Assembly (NCBI GenBank): GCA_963742405.1
Contig: CAVUMB010000004.1
Coordinates: 186,001 to 250,000, forward strand
From: JAGVSR01 sp963742405
Lineage (GTDB): Bacteria > Pseudomonadota > Alphaproteobacteria > Rhizobiales > Hyphomicrobiaceae
Direction: 5' to 3'
Length of the DNA stretch: 64,000 bases
This document shows positions 1 to 9,416 of the stretch, piece after piece; position 1 is the stretch's first letter, and each line of letters begins with the position of its first letter. The translations under genes and the position numbers were made by a program. Under the pieces are notes generated by a model. That model worked only from the letters and a program-made list of their open reading frames with translations, was not told the origin of the DNA and did no database searches.

Positions 1-1423
1 AGCCAATGGTAAAGCGCAGTCGTGCCAGTTCGGCTTGATCGACGGGCGGCGGCGGTGCGTCGATCTTCAAGTTGCCGGCACCAAGCGTCCGCGGCGCGCC
101 AAGCTGAGCGAACTGCCGAGCCAGAAGCGCATTTTGCGCCAGGACGATATCGAAGCAGCCGAACAATTGCTTGGCCATGCCGCGCCGTGACCGCCAACGG
201 CGGCTGCTGCGTGCCGACATCCGGGCATTAACGAGGGCCATGGGGATTTTACGAGCGGACGTCGCAAGGACGAGGTTCGGCCAGATTTCGCTTTCGGTGA
301 AAATGGCAATGCTTGGCTGCCAGTGGTCGAGAAAGCGGCGAACGGCTTGGGGCGTATCGATGGGGACGAACTGGTGGATGGCGCGCGGACCAAGACGCGC
401 CGCTGCAATTCCCGCCGACGTGACGGTTCCCGTTGTGACCAGCACATTCAGGTCGTGGCGTGCTGTGCACAGACCGTCGATGAGCGGCAGAACGGCCATC
501 AGCTCGCCGACACTTGCGGCATGGACCCAGGCCAACGGGCCGTCCGGCCGTCGTTCCGCCGGGGCGCCAAGGCGCTCATCACGTCGCAGTGGATCTTCCT
601 TGCCTTGGCTGGCGCGGCGGGAGAGGACCAAAGGCGCCAGTGGAGCGAGGAGGCCGGTCAGTCCGCGGTAGGCCTTCAGCGCCAGACCCGGCTTGGGCGG
701 GGGTACAGCGAGATCGGCCGAGCGCGGGGTTGCCCGCAACGGGTCGGCTCCAGCCAGCAGGTAGGCGCGGCGGGTTGCTGAGTTGAGCGCTCGCTCCACA
801 TGCTGCCGGATTGCTTCCAATTCGTCCGGTTCGGCATCGCGAGGAACGAAGATCGGTTCGCCGTAGACGAAGGCCAGCTTTGAGAAGGGGTGATTGATCG
901 TCAGTCGGCTCCAGGTATCGAGCACGGTGAACCGAGAGCTTGCCACGGCCAGGGGGACGATGGGCCGGCCACTCATGCGGGCAAGTGTAACAATTCCCTC
1001 GCCACAGGTTCGCGCTGGGCCGGGGGGGACATCGGCGGTCATGACAAACGATTTGCCGGCGGCCAGACTTTGCAGCGCGCCACGCAGAGCTGCGGCGCCG
1101 CCGCGATCTTTGCGGCGAGCGCCGGCTCCTGCACCGCGGACGAGTTCGACGCCGAGGCTTTGCATCGTGGCGCCGATGAATTCAGCATCGCCGTGACGAG
1201 CCACCATGGCCGCAACAGGAACATCCGGACGATGCATGGAGGCCATCATGAACTGGCCGTGCCATAGCCCGACAATACACGGGTGATCCGTACGCAGGCG
1301 CTCAAGGATGCCTTCAGGCTCGGCAACGACATTGGACGTGCGATGCACCAGCCGAACAAAACCAGCCAGCCAGCGGCCGGCAAAACGGGCAGCGCTCACT
1401 TTGTAGGCCGAACTATTTGCCAT
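1..1423 (-). CDS. waaA: DUF374 acyltransferase-like / Kdo transferase (WaaA) fusion, 3' end outside window
   Basis: This reading frame is open from the ATG at 1423 to the window edge (474 codons) with no stop. Residues ~1-225 resemble DUF374 (lysophospholipid-acyltransferase-like) proteins, with LWHGQFMM near the start. From ~250 the sequence resembles the N-terminal half of 3-deoxy-D-manno-octulosonic acid transferase, including the HAASVGE segment that holds the catalytic Glu of that family. WaaA adds Kdo to lipid A at the inner membrane. In related genomes DUF374 and waaA are usually separate neighbours; here no stop or obvious internal start separates them. AGGA lies 8 bases upstream of the start. 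The fusion could be real or could come from an assembly indel at the junction, since other genes in this window carry indels. The gene is divergent from the phosphatase gene at 1695. Confidence 0.85.
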   Translation of the reverse strand, partial: MANSSAYKVSAARFAGRWLAGFVRLVHRTSNVVAEPEGILERLRTDHPCIVGLWHGQFMMASMHRPDVPVAAMVARHGDAEFIGATMQSLGVELVRGAGAGARRKDRGGAAALRGALQSLAAGKSFVMTADVPPGPARTCGEGIVTLARMSGRPIVPLAVASSRFTVLDTWSRLTINHPFSKLAFVYGEPIFVPRDAEPDELEAIRQHVERALNSATRRAYLLAGADPLRATPRSADLAVPPPKPGLALKAYRGLTGLLAPLAPLVLSRRASQGKEDPLRRDERLGAPAERRPDGPLAWVHAASVGELMAVLPLIDGLCTARHDLNVLVTTGTVTSAGIAAARLGPRAIHQFVPIDTPQAVRRFLDHWQPSIAIFTESEIWPNLVLATSARKIPMALVNARMSARSSRRWRSRRGMAKQLFGCFDIVLAQNALLARQFAQLGAPRTLGAGNLKIDAPPPPVDQAELARLRFTIG

Positions 1424-1694
1424 CGATCCTATGAGCCCTGGCCCTCACGGTCCGGCAGATGCGGGTCCGCATGGCAAAAGTCTTTCGGCTGGCTGACCCT
1501 TGTGGGCGCGCTCTGAAGTCCTCTTGTCTCAGGTTAGGGCAACGAATATCAACCGAAATCATCTGCGCTTTCGTGGTTATCGACCGCAGTGGGCCGCAGG
1601 ACATGGAAAATGGCGCCCACACGACGCAGTGCGAACGGCAAACTGTTTCAATCTTCGGTCCCGACCAGCCGAGCGGGAGTTTCCAAGGATCGCA

Positions 1695-2435
1695 ATGCCA
1701 CCGGGCCGAATCAAACAGATGAAGCGCGTGCTTAGCCGCGGCGCCATGGCAGCGCGGATCAGCGTGGCTGCGCAGGCACCAGCGCCCGTCCGCAGGTGGT
1801 TCGCGCCGGTCGTCGGCTATGCCGATATGTTGCTTTTCGATCATCTGTTCGTGCGCGTCTTGTTTCAAAATCGCCACAGATTGAGTGACCGAGCTTGGCG
1901 CGCCGCACAGCCGCTTCCCTACCAACTCGGGAGAATCAAGGCTCTGGGCGTTCGAACTGTCATCAATTTGCGTGGCAACGCCGAGATGCCAACGGCCCGG
2001 CACGAGCGAGCGGCCTGCGAAAAACTGGGCCTGGCGTACGTCGATTTTCGACTGCGTAGCCGTGATGCACCCTCGAAAGCCGAGTTACATGGCTTGCGCA
2101 AGATCTTTGAGACCGTCGAGCATCCCATTCTGTTGCATTGCAAGTCGGGAGCCGATCGCGCCGGGCTTGCCAGCGTGCTCTATCTGCATCTCGTCGACCA
2201 TGTTCCAATGGCGGAAGCCAAGCGCCAACTGAGCCTGCGGTACGGACATATCCGGCATGCCGACACCGGCGTTCTGGATGTCTTTATCGAACAGTATCTG
2301 GAACATACCGCAACCGAGCCAATCGACTTTTTCACCTGGGTCGACAGGCACTATGTTCCGGTCGAATTAAAGCGCTCGTTTCGCAGTCGCGGCTGGGCTA
2401 ACCGGATCGTCGATGGCTTGTTTGGCCGCGAGTAG
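1695..2435 (+). CDS. Tyrosine/dual-specificity phosphatase-like protein
   Basis: About 246 residues. The signature HCKSGADRAG matches the HC-X5-R active-site loop of cysteine-dependent protein tyrosine/dual-specificity phosphatases, and the preceding VRTVINLRGN segment is typical of the DSP-like family found in bacteria. The N-terminal ~50 residues are basic and hydrophobic and may touch the membrane. I chose the ATG at 1695 because AAGGA sits just upstream; an upstream TTG at 1500 would add 65 residues that look like shadow sequence, and an ATG at 1719 is also possible. The gene lies between the waaA-type gene and the DUF4170 gene, a lipopolysaccharide-associated setting in Hyphomicrobiales. 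The substrate is unknown. Confidence 0.85.
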   Translation: MPPGRIKQMKRVLSRGAMAARISVAAQAPAPVRRWFAPVVGYADMLLFDHLFVRVLFQNRHRLSDRAWRAAQPLPYQLGRIKALGVRTVINLRGNAEMPTARHERAACEKLGLAYVDFRLRSRDAPSKAELHGLRKIFETVEHPILLHCKSGADRAGLASVLYLHLVDHVPMAEAKRQLSLRYGHIRHADTGVLDVFIEQYLEHTATEPIDFFTWVDRHYVPVELKRSFRSRGWANRIVDGLFGRE

Positions 2436-2997
2436 CGGAGGTCGCCGTTCTCAGCTGCCCGATGTCGCCGGATCGAGCAGTCGGTGAAGGTGGACCACGA
2501 AGTAGCGCATCAGCGCATTGTCGACCGACTTTTGCGCAGCGGATTTCCAAGCGGCATGGGCTTCGGCGTAATTGGGATAAATGCCGACAACCTCCAGTGT
2601 GTGCAAGTCGCGGAAAGTGATGCCGTCGAGAAATTCCAATTCGCCGCCGAAGACAAGGTGGAGGAGTTGCGGTTGCTGTTTCGAGCTGTGTGTCATTGAC
2701 AATTTTAATCCGGAAGAACGGCAGCATGCCCAGTGATACCCGGCCGCGGAGCAGCCGATTTCGCATCACGCCTGTGAACCAGGTGCTTTGACTGTGGCAA
2801 ATTGCACGAATAACGAGAGGTTCGGCAACGGCGCGAACCGCCGCGCCAGGGGTTCTTCTTCCCCCAGGTTCAGGTCCGGCCGACCGGTCAATGGACCGGT
2901 CATGTTCGAAGATCGCCAGTTCAAGACCCACGGTCAGGGCGAACAGCAGCATCACGAGCACCCATAACGCCACAGCGTCAAGACGAGGTTCGGTCAT
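2398..2997 (-). CDS. Small single-span membrane protein, 3' end uncertain
   Basis: The ATG at 2997 has an unusually strong ribosome binding site (AAGGAGGAGG ending 4 bases upstream), which argues that translation really begins here. The first ~30 residues are MTEPRLDA, a hydrophobic span WVLVMLLFALTVGLELAIF and then EHDRS. After residue ~40 the sequence loses protein-like character and the frame runs on through the DUF4170 gene in another phase. The true product is probably a short one-helix membrane protein whose end is masked by an indel, or whose tail is poorly conserved. I do not recognise a family. The end given is only the next in-frame stop. Confidence 0.4.
   Translation of the reverse strand: MTEPRLDAVALWVLVMLLFALTVGLELAIFEHDRSIDRSAGPEPGGRRTPGAAVRAVAEPLVIRAICHSQSTWFTGVMRNRLLRGRVSLGMLPFFRIKIVNDTQLETATATPPPCLRRRIGISRRHHFPRLAHTGGCRHLSQLRRSPCRLEIRCAKVGRQCADALLRGPPSPTARSGDIGQLRTATSATRGQTSHRRSG
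2451..2696 (-). CDS. DUF4170 domain-containing protein
   Basis: An 81-residue protein with the conserved core LHLVFGGELEFLDG, then VVGIYPNYAEAHAAWK and RYFVVHLHRLLDP, the pattern of DUF4170. These small alphaproteobacterial proteins are commonly encoded beside waaA/lpxK, which agrees with the waaA-type gene 1 kb away. No catalytic residues are known for the family, so the function is unassigned. The ATG at 2696 gives MTHSS; a TTG two codons upstream is also in frame. The gene converges on the phosphatase gene with a 15-base gap. Confidence 0.88.
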   Translation of the reverse strand: MTHSSKQQPQLLHLVFGGELEFLDGITFRDLHTLEVVGIYPNYAEAHAAWKSAAQKSVDNALMRYFVVHLHRLLDPATSGS

Positions 2998-3219
2998 CGC
3001 CTCCTCCTTGAAAACCTAACGCCAACAGCAACCAGATTACACCCGACAGTTGGATTGTCGAAGCAAAAGTCGCCTTTTCCCGCCACTTGGTGGTGGAGCG
3101 AGGTGGCGCCGCGGCGGGCGTGGGGAGAGCCATTGGAAACGGTGCAGGCCGTTTGATCTCCGCACAGCAATTGTCTAGCGTCGATCAAAACTTCGCACCA
3201 GCAGATAGCGCCGCACCCG

Positions 3220-4853
3220 ATGACCGTGTCTCCCTACGACCAGAATCTCGACAAGAACGCGGCCAATTACCAGCCGCTCACACCTCTCACCTTCTTGCAG
3301 CGCGCAGCGGCGGTGCATCCGAATCATCCCGCCGTCATTCATGGCGCGCTGAGGTATTCCTGGTCGGACTTCTATGGCCGTTGCCGCCGTCTGGCGTCGG
3401 GTTTGGCGCGACTTCAGATCGGGCCGGGCGACACTGTATCGGTGATGCTATCCAATACGCCGGCGATGCTCGAGGCGCATTACGCCGTGCCAATGCTGGG
3501 TGCGGTGCTTGCATTCTCTCAACACGCGACTCGATGCGCCGATCCTAGCGTTCCAGCTCGATCATGCCGACACTAAAGTTCTGATCACCGACCGCGAGTT
3601 TGCCGGCGTAATGGCGGAAGCATTGGCGCTGGCAAAAGTGCGTCCAATCATCATCGACTACAACGATCTTGAATTCCCGCAAGCCGGACCGGCGCTATCG
3701 AATCTCGATTATGAGGTGCTGCTTGCCGGGTCGGATCCCGAACTTTGCGTGGCGCATGCCCGACGATGAGTGGTCCGCGATCGCGCTCAATTACACGTCG
3801 GGAACCACGGGCAATCCCAAAGGCGTCGTCTATCATCATCGCGGCGCTGCGATGATGTGCTACGCGAACACGATCGCAACGGGCATGGGACAGCATCCGG
3901 TCTATCTGTGGACGCTGCCAATGTTCCATTGCAACGGCTGGTGTTTCACCTGGTCAATGGCCATGGTCGCCGGCACGCACGTCTGTCTCAGGTGGGTGCG
4001 GGCAAAAGCGATGTATGACGCAATCGTCGAACACCGCGTCACAAATATCTCCGGTGCGCCGATTGTGATGTCGACGCTACTCGGCGCGCGCCCCGAAGAA
4101 AAGCGGGAGATCTCAGGCATCGCGTGTCGTTCAACCACGCAGCCGCACCGCCGCCGCAGGCGGTGCTCGACGCCATGATTGGCGCGGGTTTCGATTTGAC
4201 GCATCTTTACGGGCTGACGGAAACCTATGGTCCCGCCACGATCAATGAATGGCATAGCGGATGGGATACACTTGCGGAGGAACTGCGGGCAAAGAAACGC
4301 ATCCGCCAGGGCGTGCGATACGTGGCGCTCGAAGATCTTGACCGTGATGGACCCGGAGACAATGACCAAGGTCCCGGCGGACGGCGAAACGATGGGCGAA
4401 GTCATGTTTCGCGGCAACATTGTCATGAAGGGTTATTTGAATAATGCCAAGGCGACGGCGGAAGCGTTCGCCGGCGGTTGGTTTCATTCCGGCGATTTGG
4501 GTGTGCTGCATCCAGATGGTTACATTCAATTGAAGGACCGGTCGAAGGACGTCATCATTTCAGGGGGCGAGAACATTTCTTCGATCGAGGTAGAGGACGT
4601 CATCTACAAGCATCCGGCCGTTGCGGCCTGCGCCGTGGTGGCCAAACCCGACGATAAGTGGGGCGAGACACCTTGCGCCTTCGTCGAATTGAAAGCCGGC
4701 GCGACGGCGGGCAAAGACGAAATCGTGACGTGGTGCCTTGAGCGGCTGGCCCGATACAAGGCGCCGCGGCACGTGGTGTTTACCGAACTGCCGAAAACCG
4801 CGACGGGCAAGATCCAGAAATTCAAACTGCGCGATCTGGCCAAAGACGCCTGA
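3220..4853 (+). pseudogene. Acyl-CoA synthetase (AMP-binding), four frameshifts
   Basis: An adenylate-forming enzyme of ~540 residues that would activate a carboxylic acid to its CoA thioester. Visible motifs are the P-loop-like YTSGTTGNPKG, the A5-type GLTETYGP, the hinge region GWFHSGDLG and the C-terminal PKTATGKIQK with the catalytic Lys. Four single-base shifts are needed to join the frames: extra bases near 3509, 3743-3746 and 4338, and a missing base near 4117. Two extra bases are a T in a CTTG context, and the one at 3743-3746 may be too. No nonsense codon or large deletion occurs once frames are joined, so the gene may be intact in the organism. It resembles medium/short-chain acyl-CoA ligases, including methylthiopropionate-type ligases; the substrate cannot be told. 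Confidence 0.85.
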
Positions 4854-5006
4854 CGGCCCCTGCACAACATCGTCCGACGGATTTGGCCAAGTCCTCGTTC
4901 AAGAGGATGACGCGGCGTGCTCAGGCCCGCCGGCACCTGCCCTCGGTGTCATGCTCCCCCCGCAATGGGCGGTCCGGGCGCGCCGCGCGCGAACAAGGAG
5001 AACCTG

Positions 5007-5633
5007 ATGAAACGGAATGGGAAAATTCTTGCCGGCGCCGCTGTGATTTTGACGCTCGGTTCGGCAGCGGCTGTCGCTCACCGGCATGGCGGCTGGCATC
5101 ACAAGGGGCCGCACGGCTGGGGTGGTCCGATGGGCATGATGGGGATCGGTGGTCCTTTATGCCGTGGCAATGCCGCGGAAAGGGCAGACCTGATGCTCGT
5201 CAAGCTCGAATACAAGGTGAAGCCGACGGACGCGCAAAAGCCGGCGTTCGATGATCTGAAGACGGCTGTGAAATCAGCCGCGGCGAAAGTGGCCGCCGCA
5301 TGCCCGCCGAGCCGGACGGGGCCACTGAGCCGGGCCAAGGCGGCAAACCTCCGATCAAGGACATCACGGCTCGACTTGCCGATACGGAGGCGCAACTGTC
5401 CGCTGCTCTCGATGGCATTAAGATCGTTCGTCCGGCAGCCGAGAAGCTTTACGCTTCGCTCGATGAGGCGCAGAAAAAAGCCGTTTCGGACCATGGGCCA
5501 GCGCGGCAAATGGGGACGTCACGACGGACAATTCGAACGGCGCGGTGAGCGTGAACCAGATGGCCAGCGCGGCGGACCCGGTCAAGGCCCTGCGTCTGAC
5601 GATGGTGCACCGGAGCGTGAAGGCGATCTTTAA
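5007..5633 (+). pseudogene. Spy/LTXXQ-like periplasmic protein, two compensating frameshifts
   Basis: An ATG at 5007 with AAGGAG 6 bases upstream starts a signal peptide (MKRNGKILAGAAVILTLGSA) followed by a His/Gly/Met-rich stretch (HRHGGWHHKGPHGWGG). The middle part is helical and charged (KPAFDDLKTAVKSAA, later DITARLADTEAQLSAALDG), resembling Spy/LTXXQ periplasmic chaperone or metal-resistance proteins, and the tail is Gly/Arg/Asp rich. The frame changes near 5303 (a base missing in a C run) and back near 5481 (an extra C), so only the central third is out of phase. This compensating pair suggests sequencing error or a mild lesion. An exact family match would need a profile search. Confidence 0.6.
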
Positions 5634-5676
5634 TCGTCGAGGTTGGAGTTCGAAGAGGCGTGCCAGATGTCATTGT

Positions 5677-5701
5677 GCCCGCCGATTAGAAATCGGCGGG
5701 C
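5677..5701. terminator. Stem-loop after Spy-like gene
   Basis: A perfect 11-bp inverted repeat GCCCGCCGATT / AATCGGCGGGC with a 3-base loop, 44 bases past the stop of the Spy-like gene. There is no T run, so termination may be Rho-assisted or the element may only stabilise the 3' end. Confidence 0.5.
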
Positions 5702-5787
5702 GTTGCCGCGTGGCACTCAAGCGCTCTTACCATGACCTGCCCGTTGCGGGAGCCGATCACGCAGTGTTCGTGACGTTCCATTAGAAA

Positions 5788-6006
5788 TCACAAAAGCCAG
5801 CTCCATTCGGAGCCGGCTTCGACGCGCCTCAATGGCGGGAGGCTGTGGACAGTCTGCTCGATCTCTTCTTTGATCTTCAGCTTCTGTTGTTTCATCCGCC
5901 GGATCACGACGTCGTCTGATCCAGGCCTTGCCATCTCCTCTGAAATCCGGCGGTCGAGCTGCCGGTGCTTCTCTGCGAGTTCGTGGAGATGCGCGGATAA
6001 CGCCAT
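5788..6006 (-). CDS. YdcH/DUF465 family protein
   Basis: A 72-residue protein with the YdcH (DUF465) pattern: LHELAEKHRQLDRRISEE, then IRRMKQQKLKIKEEIEQ, predicted as two long helices or a coiled coil. Cytoplasmic small proteins of this family are widespread in alphaproteobacteria and have no settled function. AGGATTAA lies upstream of the ATG. Its last codons form half of a GC-rich hairpin (about 5793-5820) followed by TTTTG on the minus strand, which probably serves as its terminator. A second member of the same family is encoded divergently just upstream. Confidence 0.85.
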   Translation of the reverse strand: MALSAHLHELAEKHRQLDRRISEEMARPGSDDVVIRRMKQQKLKIKEEIEQTVHSLPPLRRVEAGSEWSWLL

Positions 6007-6222
6007 TTAATCCTCCTTCGATCGTTGAGCCATCAAATCATGCCAGAGAAATTACGGCTTGTAAAAGGCCCACGGCGGTCAACATTTTCTTTTGATGAAC
6101 TTTACAGTCGCTCACGTTTCAGGCTGAGGGGTCGGTTCGCAGTGGCGCAATAATCTTTCGCAGTCTGACCGCTCAACTCGAACCGCTGGTTTCGGCTCCG
6201 GATGCGCTAAGTTGTTGCAGAA

Positions 6223-6504
6223 TTGGGAAAGAAGCGTAAAACGCGCCGCGGGGGCAGCCGGGGTCGTGCGGCACAGCCTGGCAAGTGCGAGAGGCCGATT
6301 GTGCGTCACAGCGATGGAGAGTTGCGGGAGGAACTCGTGCGGTTGCGGAATGAACACCGCTTACTGGACGAGGAAATTGTCGCGCTCGAAGCCATTGGCG
6401 GGCACGACCAGTTAAACATTCGCCGCCTGAAGAAGCGGAAGCTGGCGCTTAAAGACCAGATTACCGCCGTCGAAGATCAGTTGCTGCCCGACATTATCGC
6501 CTGA
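6223..6504 (+). CDS. YdcH/DUF465 family protein (second copy)
   Basis: The C-terminal ~65 residues (LRNEHRLLDEEIVALEAIGG ... RRLKKRKLALKDQI ... LLPDIIA) match the YdcH/DUF465 family. The N-terminus is basic (KKRKTRRGG). The start is uncertain: a TTG at 6223 gives 93 residues, and a GTG at 6301 would give a shorter protein closer to the usual family length. The gene is divergent from the YdcH gene at 6006, with ~215 bases between that may hold both promoters. Function unknown. Confidence 0.75.
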   Translation: MGKKRKTRRGGSRGRAAQPGKCERPIVRHSDGELREELVRLRNEHRLLDEEIVALEAIGGHDQLNIRRLKKRKLALKDQITAVEDQLLPDIIA

Positions 6505-6609
6505 CCGGACGTGCAAAGTACGGGGTAGAACCGGTGCATTGGTCCGCGCGTTACCAATGGGCGAAGTCTTTCTACATTGCTCCGTCGCTGCGCGTTGAGG
6601 CCATCTTAC

Positions 6610-7622
6610 ATGCGTCCTGTCGAAAGCTGGCTTTATGCGACCGACAAGGGACTTTATTGCGCGCCGGGCGATTTCTACATCGACCCTCCGCGGCCGGTCG
6701 ATCGCGCGCTGATCACGCACGGTCATGCCGATCATGCGCGCAGCGGACATGGGCACGTCCTGGCGACGCATGAAACGGTCGAGATCATGAAGGTCCGTTA
6801 TGGCGTGGGATCGGCGGCGACCTTTCAGGTTGCGGCGCTTGGGTGATGAACACCGGATCGGCGATGTCAGTGTACGCTTCGCGCCGGCCGGACATATCCT
6901 GGGGTCGGCGCAAATTGCTATGGAGCATGGCGGCCGTCGCGCCGTTGTATCCGGCGATTACAAGCGCGCGACAGATCCGACATGCCGGCCTTTCGAAGTC
7001 GTGTCCTGCGACGTGTTCGTGACCGAGGCGACATTCGCGCTGCCCGTCTTTCGGCATGAGCGCGCGGAGGATGAAGCGCGGCGCCTGGTGCAGTCCATTG
7101 CTCGCCATCCTGAACGGGCGCATCTCCTGGGTGTTTACGGTCTTGGCAAATGTCAGCGCATGATCGCGCTCGTGCGGGCTGCGGGATATGACCGGCCGAT
7201 CTGGCTGCACGGCGCACTCGTCGGCCTCACGGAACTGTATCAGAGATCTCGGTTTCAATCTTGGTGATTGCCGTCCGGCCAATGCTGCAGCCGGCGACGA
7301 ATTACGCGGCGGGCTCGTGATGTGTCCACCGTCGGCGTTGATGGATCGGTGGTCGCGGCGTGCTGGCGAGGATCCGTTACGTGTTTTCGCGTCCGGCTGG
7401 ATGCGGGTGCGCGGTCGCGCGCGGCAGCGGGGCGTGGAATTGCCGCTCATCGTGTCCGACCACGCCGATTGGCCGGAACTGCTCGATACGATCGTAGAGA
7501 CGGGGGCGGAGGATATCTGGGTCACGCATGGCCGCGAAGACGCGCTTGTCCATCAGTTGGGCTTGATGGGGCGGCGCGCGCGGGCCCTGGCGTTGGTCGG
7601 ATACGAGGATGACGCGGAGTAG
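6610..7622 (+). pseudogene. Ligase-associated MBL-fold exonuclease, two frameshifts
   Basis: A metallo-beta-lactamase/beta-CASP-type nuclease related to mRNA 3'-processing exonucleases, of the group encoded next to ATP-dependent DNA ligases. Seen are LITHGHADHARSGHG (the HxHxDH metal-binding motif), later HILGSAQ, VVSGDYK, VTEATFALP, and near the end VSDHADWPEL. Two single-base insertions break the frame, near 6838-6843 (a CTTGGG context) and near 7247. Once corrected, the protein is ~337 residues without internal stops. It ends 2 bases before the ligase start, so the two are surely co-transcribed and probably act together in DNA end processing and joining. Confidence 0.85.
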
Positions 7623-7624
7623 AT

Positions 7625-9223
7625 ATGCGCGCGTTCGCCGAAGTGCTCGACGGTTTGTCCACCACGCAGAGTCGCATTGGAAAACTTGCGCTTCTGACCG
7701 CGTATTTGCGACAAGCTCCGGACCCTGATCGGGGCTGGGCGCTAGCTGCGCTCACCGATGGATTGCCGCTGCGCATTGCATTTCGGCGCATTCTGTCGGA
7801 CTTGATGGCTCAGCGCACCGACCCCGTGCTGTTCAAGCTTTCTCGAGATTTCGTGGGCGATACGGCGGAGACGGTTTCGCTGATGTGGCCGGTGGCGTCT
7901 CTCGTTGAGGTGCCGCCACGGCTCAGCGAGGTGGTCGAACAACTCCTGGCGGCAAAGCCGTCCGAACATGCTGGCATTATCGCGGGCGTGCTCGACCGGT
8001 GCAACGCTCGCGAGCGGTGGGCGTTTTTAAAGCTCGTCGGCGGAGCGCCCCGCGTCGGGGTCTCAGCTCGGCTGGCTAAGACGGCGGTGGCGGAACTCGG
8101 TCGCCGCGATGTCTCTGATGTCGAAGAGGTCTGGCATGCACTCCAGCCGCCGTACTTAGATCTCTTTCGATGGATCGAAGGGACTGGGGATCGACCTGAT
8201 CCAGGCATCGTTCCTGTGTTCCGTCCGATGATGCTGGCGCATCCGGTGGAGGAAGCGGATTGGCCGGGGCTTGATCCGAACGACTTTGCAGCGGAATGGA
8301 AATGGGACGGCATCCGGGTTCAAGTAGCGGCAAAGGGCGGTGATGTTCGCCTCTATTCGCGCACCGGGGATGATATTTCGGGAGCGTTTCCCGAAATCCG
8401 TTCCGCGTTTTCTGATGCGGATGTCGTGGCCGACGGGGAGTTGCTCGTCGTGCGTCAAGGGAGCGTTGCGGCGTTCAACGATTTGCAACAGCGGCTCAAC
8501 CGCAAGATCGTGGCGGCCAAGATGCTGCGTGAACATCCCGCCCATCTGCGGCTCTACGATCTACTGTTTGCCGATGGCGAAGATCTGCGAACCTTGACGT
8601 TTGCCGACCGTCGCCGGCGTCTTGAGGATTGGCACGCGCGGGAGCGGCCCCCGCTTACCGACCTCAGCGTGCTGATCCCATTTACGAGCTTCGCTGAACT
8701 GGAAGAATTGTGGCGGGGCGCGCGCGAGGCTGGCATCGAGGGGCTCATGCTCAAACGGCGTGCGAGCGCATATCTTGCGGGTCGTCCAAAGGGGCATTGG
8801 TTCAAGTGGAAGCGCGCGGCGCTGACGCTCGATTGCGTCCTGATGTACGCACAGCGTGGCTCGGGTAAGCGTTCGTCGCTTTATTCGGATTTCACGTTCG
8901 GGGTCTGGCGGCTGCGGGAGGGCTCCAACGAGCAGGAACTGGTGCCGGTGGGAAAAGCTTATTCCGGGTTCACCGATACGGAATTGCGCGAACTCGACCG
9001 CTTCATTCGCGCCAACACGACGGAGACGTTCGGGCCGGTCAGAGCGGTCCAACCAAAACTCGTCCTTGAGATCGCCTTCGATGCCGTGCAGCGCTCAGCG
9101 CGGCATAAATCGGGCGTTGCCATGCGCTTTCCTCGCGTTCATCGCATTCGCTGGGATAAGCCGCCGGAGGAGGCCGATACGCTCGACACGACGCTGGCGC
9201 TGATCGACCCGCCGGCGATCTGA
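7625..9223 (+). CDS. ATP-dependent DNA ligase
   Basis: A 532-residue ligase. The N-terminal ~200 residues form the ligase DNA-binding region (LYLDLFRWIEGT at its end). The nucleotidyltransferase motif I is EWKWDGIRVQ, with Lys as the AMP-accepting residue, followed by YSRTGDDIS (motif Ia-like), VVADGELLV (motif III), EGLMLKRRAS (motif IV) and HWFKWKRAALTLDCVL (motif V). The C-terminal OB fold follows. Length and context match bacterial ligases paired with an MBL exonuclease; such loci often also carry a DEXH helicase and the PdeM phosphoesterase, which are not seen in this window. NAD-dependent LigA would be the replicative enzyme, so a role in repair is inferred. Confidence 0.93.
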   Translation: MRAFAEVLDGLSTTQSRIGKLALLTAYLRQAPDPDRGWALAALTDGLPLRIAFRRILSDLMAQRTDPVLFKLSRDFVGDTAETVSLMWPVASLVEVPPRLSEVVEQLLAAKPSEHAGIIAGVLDRCNARERWAFLKLVGGAPRVGVSARLAKTAVAELGRRDVSDVEEVWHALQPPYLDLFRWIEGTGDRPDPGIVPVFRPMMLAHPVEEADWPGLDPNDFAAEWKWDGIRVQVAAKGGDVRLYSRTGDDISGAFPEIRSAFSDADVVADGELLVVRQGSVAAFNDLQQRLNRKIVAAKMLREHPAHLRLYDLLFADGEDLRTLTFADRRRRLEDWHARERPPLTDLSVLIPFTSFAELEELWRGAREAGIEGLMLKRRASAYLAGRPKGHWFKWKRAALTLDCVLMYAQRGSGKRSSLYSDFTFGVWRLREGSNEQELVPVGKAYSGFTDTELRELDRFIRANTTETFGPVRAVQPKLVLEIAFDAVQRSARHKSGVAMRFPRVHRIRWDKPPEEADTLDTTLALIDPPAI

Positions 9224-9361
9224 ACCTCGTTTCACTCCTTCGGTCAGAGGAGCCAATCTGGCTTGCAAAGTATTAGACGGGACGCCTGCGGGTGTCTTTA
9301 GAGTAGGTAGGATCGGGCGCCGCGGCTACTGGGCCGAGCCGAAATGGTTCCACGAGCATGT

Positions 9362-9380
9362 AGTTCGATGTCATCGAACT
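9362..9380. promoter_or_regulatory. Probable ArsR-family operator (perfect palindrome)
   Basis: AGTTCGATGTCATCGAACT is a perfect 9-bp inverted repeat around one central base, 36 bases upstream of the ArsR-type gene. Position and symmetry fit an autoregulatory operator that would also control the hydrolase downstream. Confidence 0.65.
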
Positions 9381-9416
9381 ATTGAAGTCATTTCACAGTG
9401 CAGGCATATCAGTTCG

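Noticed and set aside
2994..3188. 64-codon minus-strand frame whose stop overlaps the start at 2997
   Set aside because: Sequence is not protein-like and has no ribosome site; overlap seems accidental.
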